From RUG11272 sp045226335 (lineage in GTDB: Bacteria; Bacillota; Clostridia; Christensenellales; Aristaeellaceae), in contig JBGVCH010000081.1 in NCBI GenBank assembly GCA_045226335.1, forward strand, positions 42,035 through 106,034: a DNA stretch of 64,000 nt, given 5' to 3'. The notes below the pieces were generated by a model. That model was not told the origin of the DNA, searched no databases, and was given only the letters and a program-made list of their open reading frames with translations. Of this stretch, positions 17,679 through 25,984 are shown in pieces. Positions within the stretch are counted from its first letter, which is position 1, and every line of letters starts with the position of its first letter. Made by a program: the position numbers and the translations under genes.

Positions 17679-19427
17679 ATGATGAGACGATTACTGATCC
17701 TGATTGCCGTCTTCCTTTTGGCTGTGACTGTAGCCGCCGCGGAAGGCGCCGAGATCATCAGGACGGAAGAAATCACGGTGGTCGGGGAAACCATCACCGC
17801 GGAAGACGGCATGTCCGGCGACGCGCTGGCAGAAGGGTACATCAACCGGCGTCTTTACCCGCACAATGACGGCGGCATGAAGCGCGCGCCCAAGCCCGCC
17901 GGTGACGAGCTTGAAGGCGCGGACGCCAACCTGTACGCCTGTCTCATGACCGATGTGGCCCGGGTGGCCGCGGGTCAGCTGGCCTCGACCCAGTTCAGCT
18001 ACGATTTTGAGGATATCTATCCCCAGGTCGCGTTCACGGCCGCCGATCTCGGCGTCGCAAAGCTCAGGGACGCCAACGGAAATATCACCAGTGAGGTCAG
18101 GAACAGAATCACCGCAAGATGCACCTTCGACCTTCAAAATGTCCACAGCGCCCTCCTCTCGGATGCGACCTATGAGCTCTATTGGTACGATAAAACAGTC
18201 GGGATCAGTTACTCCCGGACATCCTCATTTGTATACAGCAGCGCCGATCAGTGCGTCCGCTATTGCGGAATGATCCATATCCGTATGAGCGTCAGCCAGG
18301 ATTACGCGGCTGGCGCCTACACCGTGGATACCTCCTACGGACAGGCTGTGGAGACGGCGGCCGCCACGGCCCGGCAGATCGTGAACCGGTACGAGGGTCT
18401 TCCTGATTACGATCGCCTGCTGGCCTACAAGGACGAGATCTGCGCGATGACATCCTACAACTGGGACGCGCTGGAAAGCAACGCGGCATACGGGAACCCA
18501 TGGCAGCTCATCTGGGTCTTCGACGGGAATCCGGCGACCGAGGTGGTCTGTGAGGGCTATTCGAAAGCATTCAAGTACCTGAACGACCTGTCTTCCAGCC
18601 ATGTCGCCGTGATCTGCGTGGACGGCGATGCGCTGTGGGACGGATCGGGCGGCGCGCATATGTGGAACCTGGTCACCATGGAGGATGGTTATCACTACAT
18701 GGCGGACATCACCAACTGTGACGACGACACGCCCAACGATGACTTCTTCCTGCTGGGCTGCACGGACGGCAGCGTCAACGGCGGATACTATTTCGACATT
18801 CCCGGGATCAATGTCAGTTATTACCGCTACGAAAGCCAGCCCTATTCAAGTGAGCAGCTCACCGTAGCCAGCTGGAACTACACCGACAAGCCGGACGCCC
18901 CGGACGTCACGCTGAGTTCAGGCACCGGGTTTGTCGGCTTCGGCATCGCGTTTCTCCTCGACAGGTCCTGTACGGACGCGGCCTCCGTCACGGTGCGGGA
19001 GACCGGGGAAACCTATCCCTTCGTGAACGGCGTGGCCGTGATCCCCACAGACACCGAAGGAATACAAACCCTGACGATCTTCGCCACGCTGGATGGCGTT
19101 CCCTCGCATTTCGCTGACCCGGTCCAGGTGGAGGTTTCCAGACTGAACGCCGATGTGCTGGCCATTCCGGAGTCCACGACAGCCATTGAGGCCGAGGCTT
19201 TCGATGGCACGGCCGCTTCAATGGTCGTGATCCCGCCCTCGGTGACCTCTGTCGGTCCGGGCGCCTTCCTGTGCATGCCGAATCTGCAGCTGATCGACGC
19301 GCGGGGCTGCGGCGTCGCCGTTCTGACTTCCATCTCGACGGATCTCACCGACGCAGTCTTCTGCCTCACGGATGCCGCTGCCGGATTCAGCGCCGGTGTG
19401 TCTTTCGTTGTGCCGATCGAGCCCTGA
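17679..19427 (+). CDS. Secreted transglutaminase-like protein with BspA-type leucine-rich repeat end
   Basis: A 582-residue exported protein with a signal peptide (MMRRLLILIAVFLLAVTVAAA). The central part, about residues 240-350, has the papain-like transglutaminase triad: C291 in VVCEGYSKAFK, H327 in GGAHMWNLV and D343 in YHYMADITN. The last 100 residues contain IPESTTAIEAEAFDG and VIPPSVTSVGPGAF, which match the LRR_5 (BspA) repeat. In Clostridia such proteins act as surface proteases or crosslinkers; the exact reaction is unknown. No sortase or surface-layer anchor is visible, so it may be released. The ATG at 17679 or 17682 follows GAGGAAG. The hydrolase gene begins 24 bp downstream. Confidence 0.85.
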   Translation: MMRRLLILIAVFLLAVTVAAAEGAEIIRTEEITVVGETITAEDGMSGDALAEGYINRRLYPHNDGGMKRAPKPAGDELEGADANLYACLMTDVARVAAGQLASTQFSYDFEDIYPQVAFTAADLGVAKLRDANGNITSEVRNRITARCTFDLQNVHSALLSDATYELYWYDKTVGISYSRTSSFVYSSADQCVRYCGMIHIRMSVSQDYAAGAYTVDTSYGQAVETAAATARQIVNRYEGLPDYDRLLAYKDEICAMTSYNWDALESNAAYGNPWQLIWVFDGNPATEVVCEGYSKAFKYLNDLSSSHVAVICVDGDALWDGSGGAHMWNLVTMEDGYHYMADITNCDDDTPNDDFFLLGCTDGSVNGGYYFDIPGINVSYYRYESQPYSSEQLTVASWNYTDKPDAPDVTLSSGTGFVGFGIAFLLDRSCTDAASVTVRETGETYPFVNGVAVIPTDTEGIQTLTIFATLDGVPSHFADPVQVEVSRLNADVLAIPESTTAIEAEAFDGTAASMVVIPPSVTSVGPGAFLCMPNLQLIDARGCGVAVLTSISTDLTDAVFCLTDAAAGFSAGVSFVVPIEP

Positions 19428-19451
19428 ACAAACGCTGTTGGAGGTGAATCC

Positions 19452-20603
19452 ATGACCCTGCGGGACGCCATCCGCTTCTTTACGGAAGAATGCCGCGCTC
19501 TGGCGGTCATGAGCATCGCCTGTGGAAGCGCCGACACCATCGTCACGGCGGAGAGCAACGGTCTCTCCGACAATGCGGTTTTTGACCTTGCCAGCCTCTC
19601 GAAGCTGTACACCGCGCTGCTGGCCATGCGACTGTGGGAGGAGGGCCTTCTTGATCTTTCTGCGCCTGTCACGCAGTATGCCCCGGCCTACGCGAATCTC
19701 AGCGCCGTGACCGTGGATCAGATCCTGGGGTTTGAAGTGGCGCTGAAGACACCGATCCGGATCGACGCGCAGTCGAACGCCGCCGACGCCGAAAAAGCCC
19801 TGTTGGCCGCCGCGCCGGTGCCGGATCTCACCGGGCGCAGATACAACGACATTCACGCCATGATCATCCGGCACGTCATTGAAGGCGCCGCAGGTCAGCC
19901 GCTTTTCGAGTGCCTGAGAGAGCGGTTCCTTCTCCCCCTGGGATTAGGCGAAACCCGGTGCCAAGTGCCGGAAGCCCTGCGCGGTCGTTGTGTGTCCACG
20001 GACCGTGAGCATCGCATTGAGGGCGACCGCTGGTATGTCCGGGAGGGCATCCTTCCCGGAACCGTGCATGATCCAAAGGCCCGTGTCCTTGCGCCCGACG
20101 GTGAAGCCTTCTGCGGCCATGCCGGGCTCTTTGCCACGCGTGCCGATGTGGCAGCCCTGTGTCAGGCGGTGCTGAAAGAGCGGATCGTCAGCCGCAAGGC
20201 CCTAAAGCGCATGGCCGTCAATCGCACGGGCGTTCGCCGGCCGGACGGAAGCTGGACCCAATGTCTCGGCACCCTGTGCTATGTGAAGCATCCCGTCCAG
20301 TACCACAGCGAAGTCCCGTGCTACATGTCGGATCATACCCTGGCGCTCAGCGGCTTCACCGGCAATCATCTCGCCATCGACCCGTCTCTTGGCATCTTCG
20401 AGTTCTACCTCGGCAGCCGGGTATACAACCGCCTTTCCACGCTGATTCCGCCGCAGGGCAAGCAGTGGACAGACTTTGGTCTCAATGCGGACGGAACGGG
20501 CTGTGTCGACTGGCCCGGGGAGGGACCGGTGATCTCCTCCGTCGATTACGTTCACCTGAAGGACGAGCACTACCACGCTGCCGTCGCCACGCTGCTGAAA
20601 TGA
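19452..20603 (+). CDS. Beta-lactamase-fold serine hydrolase
   Basis: A 383-residue cytoplasmic protein of the class C beta-lactamase / penicillin-binding-like superfamily (PF00144). The SxxK motif is SLSK (around residues 48-51), the second motif is RYNDI (Tyr-x-Asn type), and GHAG may be the third. Without a signal peptide it is unlikely to be a resistance enzyme; esterase or peptidase roles are more likely. A GGAGGTG site precedes ATG 19452. It is cotranscribed with the transglutaminase-like gene. A related but different protein is encoded at 45753-46898. Confidence 0.82.
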   Translation: MTLRDAIRFFTEECRALAVMSIACGSADTIVTAESNGLSDNAVFDLASLSKLYTALLAMRLWEEGLLDLSAPVTQYAPAYANLSAVTVDQILGFEVALKTPIRIDAQSNAADAEKALLAAAPVPDLTGRRYNDIHAMIIRHVIEGAAGQPLFECLRERFLLPLGLGETRCQVPEALRGRCVSTDREHRIEGDRWYVREGILPGTVHDPKARVLAPDGEAFCGHAGLFATRADVAALCQAVLKERIVSRKALKRMAVNRTGVRRPDGSWTQCLGTLCYVKHPVQYHSEVPCYMSDHTLALSGFTGNHLAIDPSLGIFEFYLGSRVYNRLSTLIPPQGKQWTDFGLNADGTGCVDWPGEGPVISSVDYVHLKDEHYHAAVATLLK

Positions 20604-20616
20604 GTCGGCGCGGCTC

Positions 20617-20645
20617 TTGCGTTTTGGGCGCCTTGGGTCTATAAT
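20617..20645 (+). promoter_or_regulatory. Promoter for the panT-coaX unit
   Basis: TTGCGT (20617-20622), a 17-bp spacer and a perfect TATAAT (20640-20645). It begins only 13 bp after the stop of the upstream hydrolase gene. Confidence 0.85.
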
Positions 20646-20651
20646 GGGCGT

Positions 20652-20759
20652 GCCTGTCCGCGCAGGCGCCGGGAGCCACGGCCCCGGACGCGTCCAACTG
20701 TGCCGGCAGAGTATCAGCATCGTAGGGCATCCCTTGGGGAGCCTGAACGGAGGGATTCT
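20652..20759 (+). promoter_or_regulatory. Structured 5' leader of the pantothenate transporter-coaX mRNA
   Basis: The roughly 108-nt untranslated leader folds into at least three hairpins: GCCTG/CAGGC (20652-20667), CCGGG/CCCGG (20669-20687), and GGC-TCCC/GGGGA-GCC (20726-20743). The last ends just before the GGAGGG ribosome site at 20749-20754. There is no T run, so control, if any, would act on translation. It matches no riboswitch class that I can recognise by eye. Confidence 0.45.
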
Positions 20760-21602
20760 ATGACCAATCAAAGCAAGAACACCAAGCAGCGCACGCAGCG
20801 CCTGGCAATGATGGCGATGTTTGTCGCTCTCATTCTCCTGCTCGGGCTCACACCGCTGGGGCTTATCCCGCTGGGCTTTGTCTACGCGACGATTCTTTGC
20901 GTCCCCGTCATCATCGGCGTTCTTAGCATGGATCAGAAAAGCGGCCTGATTCTCGGCCTCGCCTTTGGTCTCGTCAGTCTGTACACCGCAATTACAAAGC
21001 CAAGCGGTCTCGTCGCTCCACTGGTGCAATCCTCCATCCCGCTGACTGCCTTGATGTGCATTGTTCCGAGGCTCTGTGTGCCAGTGGTTGCGCTCAAGGT
21101 TTACAACTGGCTCAGCAAAAAGAGTGATGAGCAGGCGGCGGACAGTGCCTCCATGGTGTTTGGAACGCTCCTGGCCGCGGTCGTCGGTTTGATCATGGTC
21201 CTGGTCCTCTTCCTCAGCGGGACCGTTCGGCTTCCGGACGGCGGCAATACGTTCGGCTATCTCTGGACGAAGAATCAGCTTCTTCTGCTACTGGGCTGCA
21301 TCGTGTTCCTGTTCGCGATGATCGGCGCGCTGGTGTCGTCTTTTCTGACCAGCAAGGTGTTCCGGAACACCATTGTCCGCCATACGCCTTCAACCGTCGC
21401 GGCCATCTGCGGAAGCCTGACCAATACGGTGCTGTACCTGGGTTTGATGCTGCTCTTCTACGTCATGTGTGGCATCGACGCAACTGGCGTGTTGGCCATG
21501 ATCGGCGGTATCGCGCTCATCGCGGGTCTCAGCGAAGCTATCCTGGCCGCCATTCTGGTTCCGCCTATTCTGACAGCCGTAAAGAAGATCCGTCTCCATT
21601 GA
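20760..21602 (+). CDS. ECF transporter S component, probably for pantothenate
   Basis: A 280-residue integral membrane protein with about six hydrophobic segments. It resembles the substrate-binding S components of energy-coupling factor transporters (PF12822), which use shared EcfA/EcfT modules encoded elsewhere. The N-terminus carries the short basic start (KQRTQRLAMMAMFVALILLLG) that normally contacts the T component. The directly following gene is pantothenate kinase, so pantothenate (PanT-like) is the best guess for the ligand. ATG 20760 follows GGAGGG. It is longer than most S components, with an extra polar loop around residues 120-135. Confidence 0.78.
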   Translation: MTNQSKNTKQRTQRLAMMAMFVALILLLGLTPLGLIPLGFVYATILCVPVIIGVLSMDQKSGLILGLAFGLVSLYTAITKPSGLVAPLVQSSIPLTALMCIVPRLCVPVVALKVYNWLSKKSDEQAADSASMVFGTLLAAVVGLIMVLVLFLSGTVRLPDGGNTFGYLWTKNQLLLLLGCIVFLFAMIGALVSSFLTSKVFRNTIVRHTPSTVAAICGSLTNTVLYLGLMLLFYVMCGIDATGVLAMIGGIALIAGLSEAILAAILVPPILTAVKKIRLH

Positions 21603-21622
21603 GATCGAAGGAGGGACCATCC

Positions 21623-22387
21623 ATGCTCTTCACCATGGACATCGGCAACACCAACATCAAGACCGGATTGTTCGACGGAGACAAGATGGTCAAGTACTGG
21701 CGGGTCTCCACCAACAAGATCTACACCGCTGACGAGTTCGGCATCCTGTTTGAGCATCTCTTTGCCCACGGCGGTGTGTCTCTGGCCGATGTGCATGGGA
21801 TCATCATCTCGTCCGTTGTGCCCACGGTGAACTTCACCATCGAGCACATGTGCACCAACTACTTCCATCTGACGCCGGAGTTTGTGGTGCCTGGGATCAG
21901 GACCGGGATCAACATCAAATATGAAAACCCGCGGGAACTGGGCAGCGACCGGATCGCCAACGCCATCGCCGCGTATACGGAATACGGCGGCCCGGTGATC
22001 TACATCGACTTCGGCACTGCCACTACCTTTGGCGTCGTGGATGAAAAGGGGTCTTTCCTGGGAGGCTGCATCTGTCCCGGCATCAAGCTGGCCAGCGAAG
22101 CCCTGAGCAACGGCACCGCCAAACTGCCCCGCTACGAGCTGCAGAAGCCCGACCGCGTCATCGGCCGCACCACCCTCACCAACCTGCAGAGCGGTATGTA
22201 CTACGGCTATGTGGGCCTGGTGATCCACCTGGTGAAGAAGATGCGCCAGGAGCTGGGGACCGACGCGAAAGTGGTAGCCACCGGCGGCATGGCCTCCATG
22301 ATCGCCGAGGAGAGCCGCATTATCGACCACGTGGACGGCCTGCTGACCCTCAAAGGCCTTCGCCTGATCTGGGACATGAATCACTGA
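21623..22387 (+). CDS. coaX: Type III pantothenate kinase
   Basis: A 254-residue enzyme that phosphorylates pantothenate, the first step of CoA synthesis. The ASKHA-fold motifs are clear: DIGNTNIKTGLFDG at the start, ELGSDRIANAIAAY, YIDFGTATTFGVVDE and GGCICPGIKLASEAL. ATG 21623 follows AAGGAGGG, and a longer in-frame extension overlaps the transporter gene and is not needed. Gene order transporter-coaX supports a salvage module that takes up and traps pantothenate. A terminator follows. Confidence 0.95.
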   Translation: MLFTMDIGNTNIKTGLFDGDKMVKYWRVSTNKIYTADEFGILFEHLFAHGGVSLADVHGIIISSVVPTVNFTIEHMCTNYFHLTPEFVVPGIRTGINIKYENPRELGSDRIANAIAAYTEYGGPVIYIDFGTATTFGVVDEKGSFLGGCICPGIKLASEALSNGTAKLPRYELQKPDRVIGRTTLTNLQSGMYYGYVGLVIHLVKKMRQELGTDAKVVATGGMASMIAEESRIIDHVDGLLTLKGLRLIWDMNH

Positions 22388-22411
22388 AACCCGACACACT
22401 GGGAACACTCG

Positions 22412-22436
22412 ACCGGCGGCTTTCCGCCGGTTTTTC
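22412..22436 (+). terminator. Terminator after coaX
   Basis: ACCGGCGG and CCGCCGGT form an 8-bp stem with a CTTT loop followed by TTTTT. Confidence 0.92.
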
Positions 22437-22441
22437 CATTG

Positions 22442-22468
22442 GAAAAGAGCCGCCAAAGCGACGGCTCT
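22442..22468 (-). terminator. Terminator after serS
   Basis: AGAGCCG and CGGCTCT pair on the minus strand, followed by TTTTCC. It is back to back with the coaX terminator. Confidence 0.82.
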
Positions 22469-22484
22469 CTGATCGTGCGGGTTC

Positions 22485-23765
22485 TCAGCCGATGACCGCC
22501 TTGCCGCCCATGTAGGGCCGCAGGACTTCGGGAATGCGGATGGTGCCGTCTGCCTGGAGATTGTTCTCCAGGAAGGCGATGAGCATCCGGGGCGGTGCCA
22601 CGCAGGTATTGTTCAGGGTGTGCGCCAGGTACTTCTTTCCGTCCGCGCCCTTGACACGGATCTGCAGGCGGCGGGCCTGGGCGTCGCCGAGGTTGGAGCA
22701 GGAGCCCACCTCGAAGTACTTCTGCTGTCTGGGGCTCCAGGCTTCCACGTCCAGCGACTTGACCTTCAGATCCGCCAGGTCGCCGGAGCAGCACTCCAGG
22801 GTCCGCACCGGGATGTCCAGGCTGCGGAAGAAGTCCACGGTGTTCTGCCAGAGCCGGTCAAACCACATGGGCGAATCCTCCGGCTTGCAGACCACGATCA
22901 TCTCCTGCTTCTCGAACTGATGGATGCGGTACACACCGCGCTCCTCGATGCCATGGGCGCCCACCTCCTTGCGGAAGCAGGGGCTGTAGCTGGTGAGGGT
23001 CTGGGGCAGCTGGCTCTCGTCCAGAATCGTGTCGATGAACTTGCCGATCATGGAGTGCTCCGACGTGCCGATGAGGTACAGGTCCTCCCCCTCGATCTTG
23101 TACATCATGTTCTCCATCTCGGCAAAGGACATGACGCCGCTGACCACGTTGCCGTGGATCATGTAGGGCGGGATGCAGTAGGTGAAGCCGCGGTCGATCA
23201 TGAAATCCCGGCCGTAGCTGAGGATGGCGGAGTGCAGGCGCGCGATGTCTCCCATCAGGTAATAGAAGCCGTTGCCGGATGTCTTGCGGGCCGCGTCCAG
23301 GTCGATGCCGCTGAGGCGCTCCATGATGTCCACGTGATAGGGGATCTCAAAGTCCGGCACCACGGGCTCGCCGTAGCGCTGAATCTCCACGTTCTCCAGG
23401 TCGTCGCGGCCGATGGGCACCGACGGGTCGATGATGTTGGGAATGACCAGCATCCGCTTGCGGATCTCCGCCTGCAGTTCTTCCTCTTTCTTCTCCAGCG
23501 CGGCCAGCTCTTCCGCCATGGCGTTGACCTGGGCTTTGGCGGCTTCCGCCTCTTCTTTCTGACCCTTGGCCATCAGGCCGCCGATCATCTTGGAAGTGAC
23601 CTTGCGCTGATTGCGCAGGCTGTCGGCGCGCTGCATGGTCTCGCGGTACTCCTTGTCCAGAGCCACCACTTCGTCCACCATGGGCAGTTTGGCATCCTGG
23701 AATTTCTTGCGGATGTTTTCCTTGACCAGTTCCGGGTTGGTGCGAATCAGGTTGATGTCCAGCAT
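22485..23765 (-). CDS. serS: Seryl-tRNA synthetase
   Basis: This 426-residue class II synthetase charges tRNA-Ser and supplies Ser-tRNA for selenocysteine if that pathway exists. The N-terminal 110 residues form the long antiparallel coiled coil that grips the tRNA extra arm. The catalytic core has motif 2 (SYSPCFRKEVGAHGIEERGV) and the motif 3 region (NTCVAPPRMLIAFLENN). ATG 23765 follows AAAGGAGAGG. It is preceded by a T-box leader and stands alone as a transcription unit. Confidence 0.97.
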   Translation of the reverse strand: MLDINLIRTNPELVKENIRKKFQDAKLPMVDEVVALDKEYRETMQRADSLRNQRKVTSKMIGGLMAKGQKEEAEAAKAQVNAMAEELAALEKKEEELQAEIRKRMLVIPNIIDPSVPIGRDDLENVEIQRYGEPVVPDFEIPYHVDIMERLSGIDLDAARKTSGNGFYYLMGDIARLHSAILSYGRDFMIDRGFTYCIPPYMIHGNVVSGVMSFAEMENMMYKIEGEDLYLIGTSEHSMIGKFIDTILDESQLPQTLTSYSPCFRKEVGAHGIEERGVYRIHQFEKQEMIVVCKPEDSPMWFDRLWQNTVDFFRSLDIPVRTLECCSGDLADLKVKSLDVEAWSPRQQKYFEVGSCSNLGDAQARRLQIRVKGADGKKYLAHTLNNTCVAPPRMLIAFLENNLQADGTIRIPEVLRPYMGGKAVIG

Positions 23766-23774
23766 GATGATCCT

Positions 23775-24008
23775 CTCCTTTGTGAAAGAAAGAGCTCTCC
23801 CCCGTTTCAGGGGCGAAGAGCTCGCGTTGCCACCCAGTTTCACCCTCCTTACGGAAGGCCTCTTTGCGCGATCAGGGGCGCACCCCGCTGCCTCATCGGC
23901 GGCACCCTGGCGGGGTGGAAAGCTCTGTCTGCTCCACCGCCTCGCAGCCGCCGGCAGCTCTCTGAAGAAGACCTGACAGAGTGGTTCCCCGTTCATCGGG
24001 CTCATCGC
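23775..24008 (-). promoter_or_regulatory. T-box leader of serS, specifier probably AGC
   Basis: The 327-bp gap before serS holds a T-box attenuator that senses uncharged tRNA-Ser. The core GGGTGGCAACGCG is at 23823-23835. A terminator (AGAGCTC with GAGCTCT plus a CCCC/GGGG core and a T-rich end) covers 23785-23823. Stem I is closed by CTCTGTC (23975-23981) and GACAGAG (23923-23929). AGC at 23931-23933, just inside the 3' side of stem I and followed by a purine, is the best specifier codon and encodes serine, as expected. Confidence 0.93.
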
Positions 24009-24013
24009 TTGCA

Positions 24014-24042
24014 ATCATACCACGGGATCAGCGGAAATGCAA
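24014..24042 (-). promoter_or_regulatory. Promoter for the serS T-box transcript
   Basis: TTGCAT (24037-24042), a 17-bp spacer and TATGAT (24014-24019) on the minus strand. Confidence 0.8.
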
Positions 24043-24092
24043 GCGAAAAATCCTGATTTCTCAGCCTTCCACCGACAATGATTGCTTCGGCC

Positions 24093-24737
24093 TTACTGCA
24101 CACCAAGCGACGAGATGGGAATCAGGGACGGCGTAAAGACCTGGCTGTTCCAATCCTTGATCAACTCCAAGGCTTTGCTCTCGTCCACAGTCTTTTCATT
24201 CAACGTCCATACCGTCTCAGCCTCGCTGTTCGAGATCAGCTGCTGATCCCACACCACCTGGCCGTCGCGGATCGCGCCATAGTCATAGAGGGATACGAAA
24301 GCGCTGTCCGCCCCTTCCTGATAGAGCGCGTAGCCGTTTTCACCGATGGCCAGATATAGCCGGTTCCGGTCCCAGCCCTGGACCAGCTGGACAGCGTGTC
24401 CTTCGCGTATGGTCCAGATGTCGAACAGGAAGCCGTTCTCCTCAAGGACGTCGGTCTCCCCCAGGATCATCTCCGGGATTCCGTCGCCATCCAGATCCAG
24501 GAACGTATAACCGATGCACTCCAGCGGATCGGCTTCACTGTACTGCGTGCTCATGTACAGCGAGAAGTTGAACGTGTCATCTTCCGGGACTTCGGCCTCC
24601 CCTGTCAGCACGGCCGTGTATCCGGCGATGATCTGCATGTACAGCGTGAACGGGTCGGCCGGGCTATCCGCGGCAACCAGAGAGGCAGTAAAGAGCATGA
24701 CAGACAGCAGCATACAGAGGATGGTTTTCTTGAACAT
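24093..24737 (-). CDS. Secreted protein of unknown function with a calcium-loop-like motif
   Basis: A 214-residue exported protein with a signal peptide (MFKKTILCMLLSVMLFTASLVAA). FLDLDGDGIPEMIL around residues 79-92 resembles an FG-GAP or EF-hand-like calcium loop, often seen in secreted proteins of Clostridia that respond to salts. No catalytic motif is evident. AAGGAGG precedes ATG 24737. It lies between the rpsI terminator and the serS promoter, apparently alone; no clear promoter or terminator was found. A 7-bp inverted repeat (24827-24855) lies upstream. Confidence 0.75.
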   Translation of the reverse strand: MFKKTILCMLLSVMLFTASLVAADSPADPFTLYMQIIAGYTAVLTGEAEVPEDDTFNFSLYMSTQYSEADPLECIGYTFLDLDGDGIPEMILGETDVLEENGFLFDIWTIREGHAVQLVQGWDRNRLYLAIGENGYALYQEGADSAFVSLYDYGAIRDGQVVWDQQLISNSEAETVWTLNEKTVDESKALELIKDWNSQVFTPSLIPISSLGVQ

Positions 24738-24826
24738 ACGATGACCTCCTTGCTTTGATTGGTAGATTTGTCCTACACCATACGGAACGACTGTGGCGGC
24801 CGGTTTCTTCCATCAGGGAAATGCCA

Positions 24827-24855
24827 TGTATGTAAACGTTTCGATTCGACATACA
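24827..24855. repeat. Inverted repeat upstream of the secreted protein gene
   Basis: TGTATGT and ACATACA are separated by 15 bases. It may be an operator for the gene at 24093-24737; there is no other support. Confidence 0.25.
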
Positions 24856-24869
24856 GAGGTGATTCTGAC

Positions 24870-24906
24870 AAAGAAAAACCTTGAAACCGAAATGGCTCCA
24901 AGGTTT
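24870..24906 (-). terminator. Terminator after rplM-rpsI
   Basis: A stem of about 12 bp with several G-T pairs (AACCTTGGAGCC with GGTTTCAAGGTT) ends in TTTTTC on the minus strand. Confidence 0.88.
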
Positions 24907-24925
24907 GTTGCCCTAACTGTTTTTC

Positions 24926-25315
24926 TCAGCGCTTGCTGAACTGGGGCGCGCGGCGGGCAGCCTTCAGGCCGTACTTCTTGCGCTCCTTCATGCGCGGATC
25001 GCGGGTCAGGAAGCCGTTCTTCTTCAGCACCGCGTGGAACTCGGGGTTCGCCTTTGCGAGGGCCCGGGAAATGCCGTGACGGATCGCGCCGGCCTGGCCG
25101 GAGATGCCGCCGCCGTTGACATTCACCATCACATCGAAGTTGTTGGTGTTGGTCAGCACCAGGGGCTGACGAATGGTCATCTTGAGGGTTTCCAGTCCGA
25201 AATAGTCGTCGATGTCGCGGCGGTTCACAACCACCTTGCCATCACCGGGAACCAGACGGACGCGGGCAATCGCCTTCTTGCGGCGACCGACAGCACTGTA
25301 TTCAACCTTAGCCAT
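24926..25315 (-). CDS. rpsI: 30S ribosomal protein S9
   Basis: A 129-residue ribosomal protein of the small subunit head. It has the family start VEYSAVGRRKKAIARVRL and the conserved C-terminal RDPRMKERKKYGLKAARRAPQ ending in SKR, the tail that reaches the P-site tRNA. It is the second gene of the standard rplM-rpsI operon, 29 bp after rplM. Confidence 0.98.
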   Translation of the reverse strand: MAKVEYSAVGRRKKAIARVRLVPGDGKVVVNRRDIDDYFGLETLKMTIRQPLVLTNTNNFDVMVNVNGGGISGQAGAIRHGISRALAKANPEFHAVLKKNGFLTRDPRMKERKKYGLKAARRAPQFSKR

Positions 25316-25344
25316 GATCTTCTATCTCCTTTCCGCGTCGCCGA

Positions 25345-25776
25345 TCAGATCAGTTCCAGCTTTTCGGGCTTCTGGGCCTGATGCTCATGCTCGGGGCCGG
25401 CATAGACCTTCAGCTTCTTGGCCATCTGACGGCCAAGGGGGCCCTTGGGCAGCATCCCGACCACCGCACGGCGGATCGCGAACTCGGGCTTTTCAGCCAT
25501 CAGCTTACGATACTTGGTCTCTTTCAGTCCGCCGGCATAACCGCTGTGATGATAGTAGACTTTCTCGTCCAGCTTGTTGCCGGTGAGGATCAGCTTGTCA
25601 GCGTTCACAATGATGACATAGTCACCGGTATCCATGTGGGGCGTATAATAGGGCTTGTTCTTGCCGCGAAGAATGCTCGCGACCTGGCTCGCCACGCGGC
25701 CAAAGACCTGGCCCTCGGCGTCAACGACATACCACTTGCGCTCGATGTCGGCAGCTTTCGGCATGAAAGTATTCAA
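25345..25776 (-). CDS. rplM: 50S ribosomal protein L13 (TTG start)
   Basis: A 143-residue large-subunit protein. Homologues start M-(K/N)-TFMPKA, and here the codon at that place is TTG at 25776. A GAGGAGGG site lies eight bases before it, so TTG is used; an ATG four codons later (25764) would give a short N-terminus. Marks are IERKWYVVDAEGQVFGR, GDYVIIVNADK, YYHHSGYAGGLK and GMLPKGPLGRQM. It is the first gene of the L13-S9 operon, with a strong promoter and a leader of about 105 nt, the position where L13 autoregulation is known in other Bacillota. Confidence 0.95.
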   Translation of the reverse strand: MNTFMPKAADIERKWYVVDAEGQVFGRVASQVASILRGKNKPYYTPHMDTGDYVIIVNADKLILTGNKLDEKVYYHHSGYAGGLKETKYRKLMAEKPEFAIRRAVVGMLPKGPLGRQMAKKLKVYAGPEHEHQAQKPEKLELI

Positions 25777-25889
25777 AGGGTTACCCTCCTCAGTCTTCGT
25801 TTCTACCTGGGGTGAGCCGCATGATGGTCGCATGCCGCTCCATGTACAATAGCTTGCCGGGGCTGGCGAAGTTATTGATACCAACGCTT

Positions 25890-25918
25890 ATCATACAGAA
25901 TTTCGGCATGCTTGTCAA
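25890..25918 (-). promoter_or_regulatory. Strong promoter for rplM-rpsI
   Basis: A perfect TTGACA (25913-25918), a 17-bp spacer and TATGAT (25890-25895) on the minus strand. The -35 lies 67 bp after the rsmG stop on the same strand. Confidence 0.9.
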
Positions 25919-25984
25919 GGCCAAAATTCGCATTTTTCAGCGGAATTCCACGCGTTTTTTCGCCGCTTTCAACCCTTTGGGTCA

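Noticed and set aside
19452..20603. Antibiotic-resistance beta-lactamase
   Set aside because: The protein has the fold motifs but no signal peptide and is grouped with a transglutaminase-like gene. The same holds for 45753-46898, which has an esterase-type third motif.
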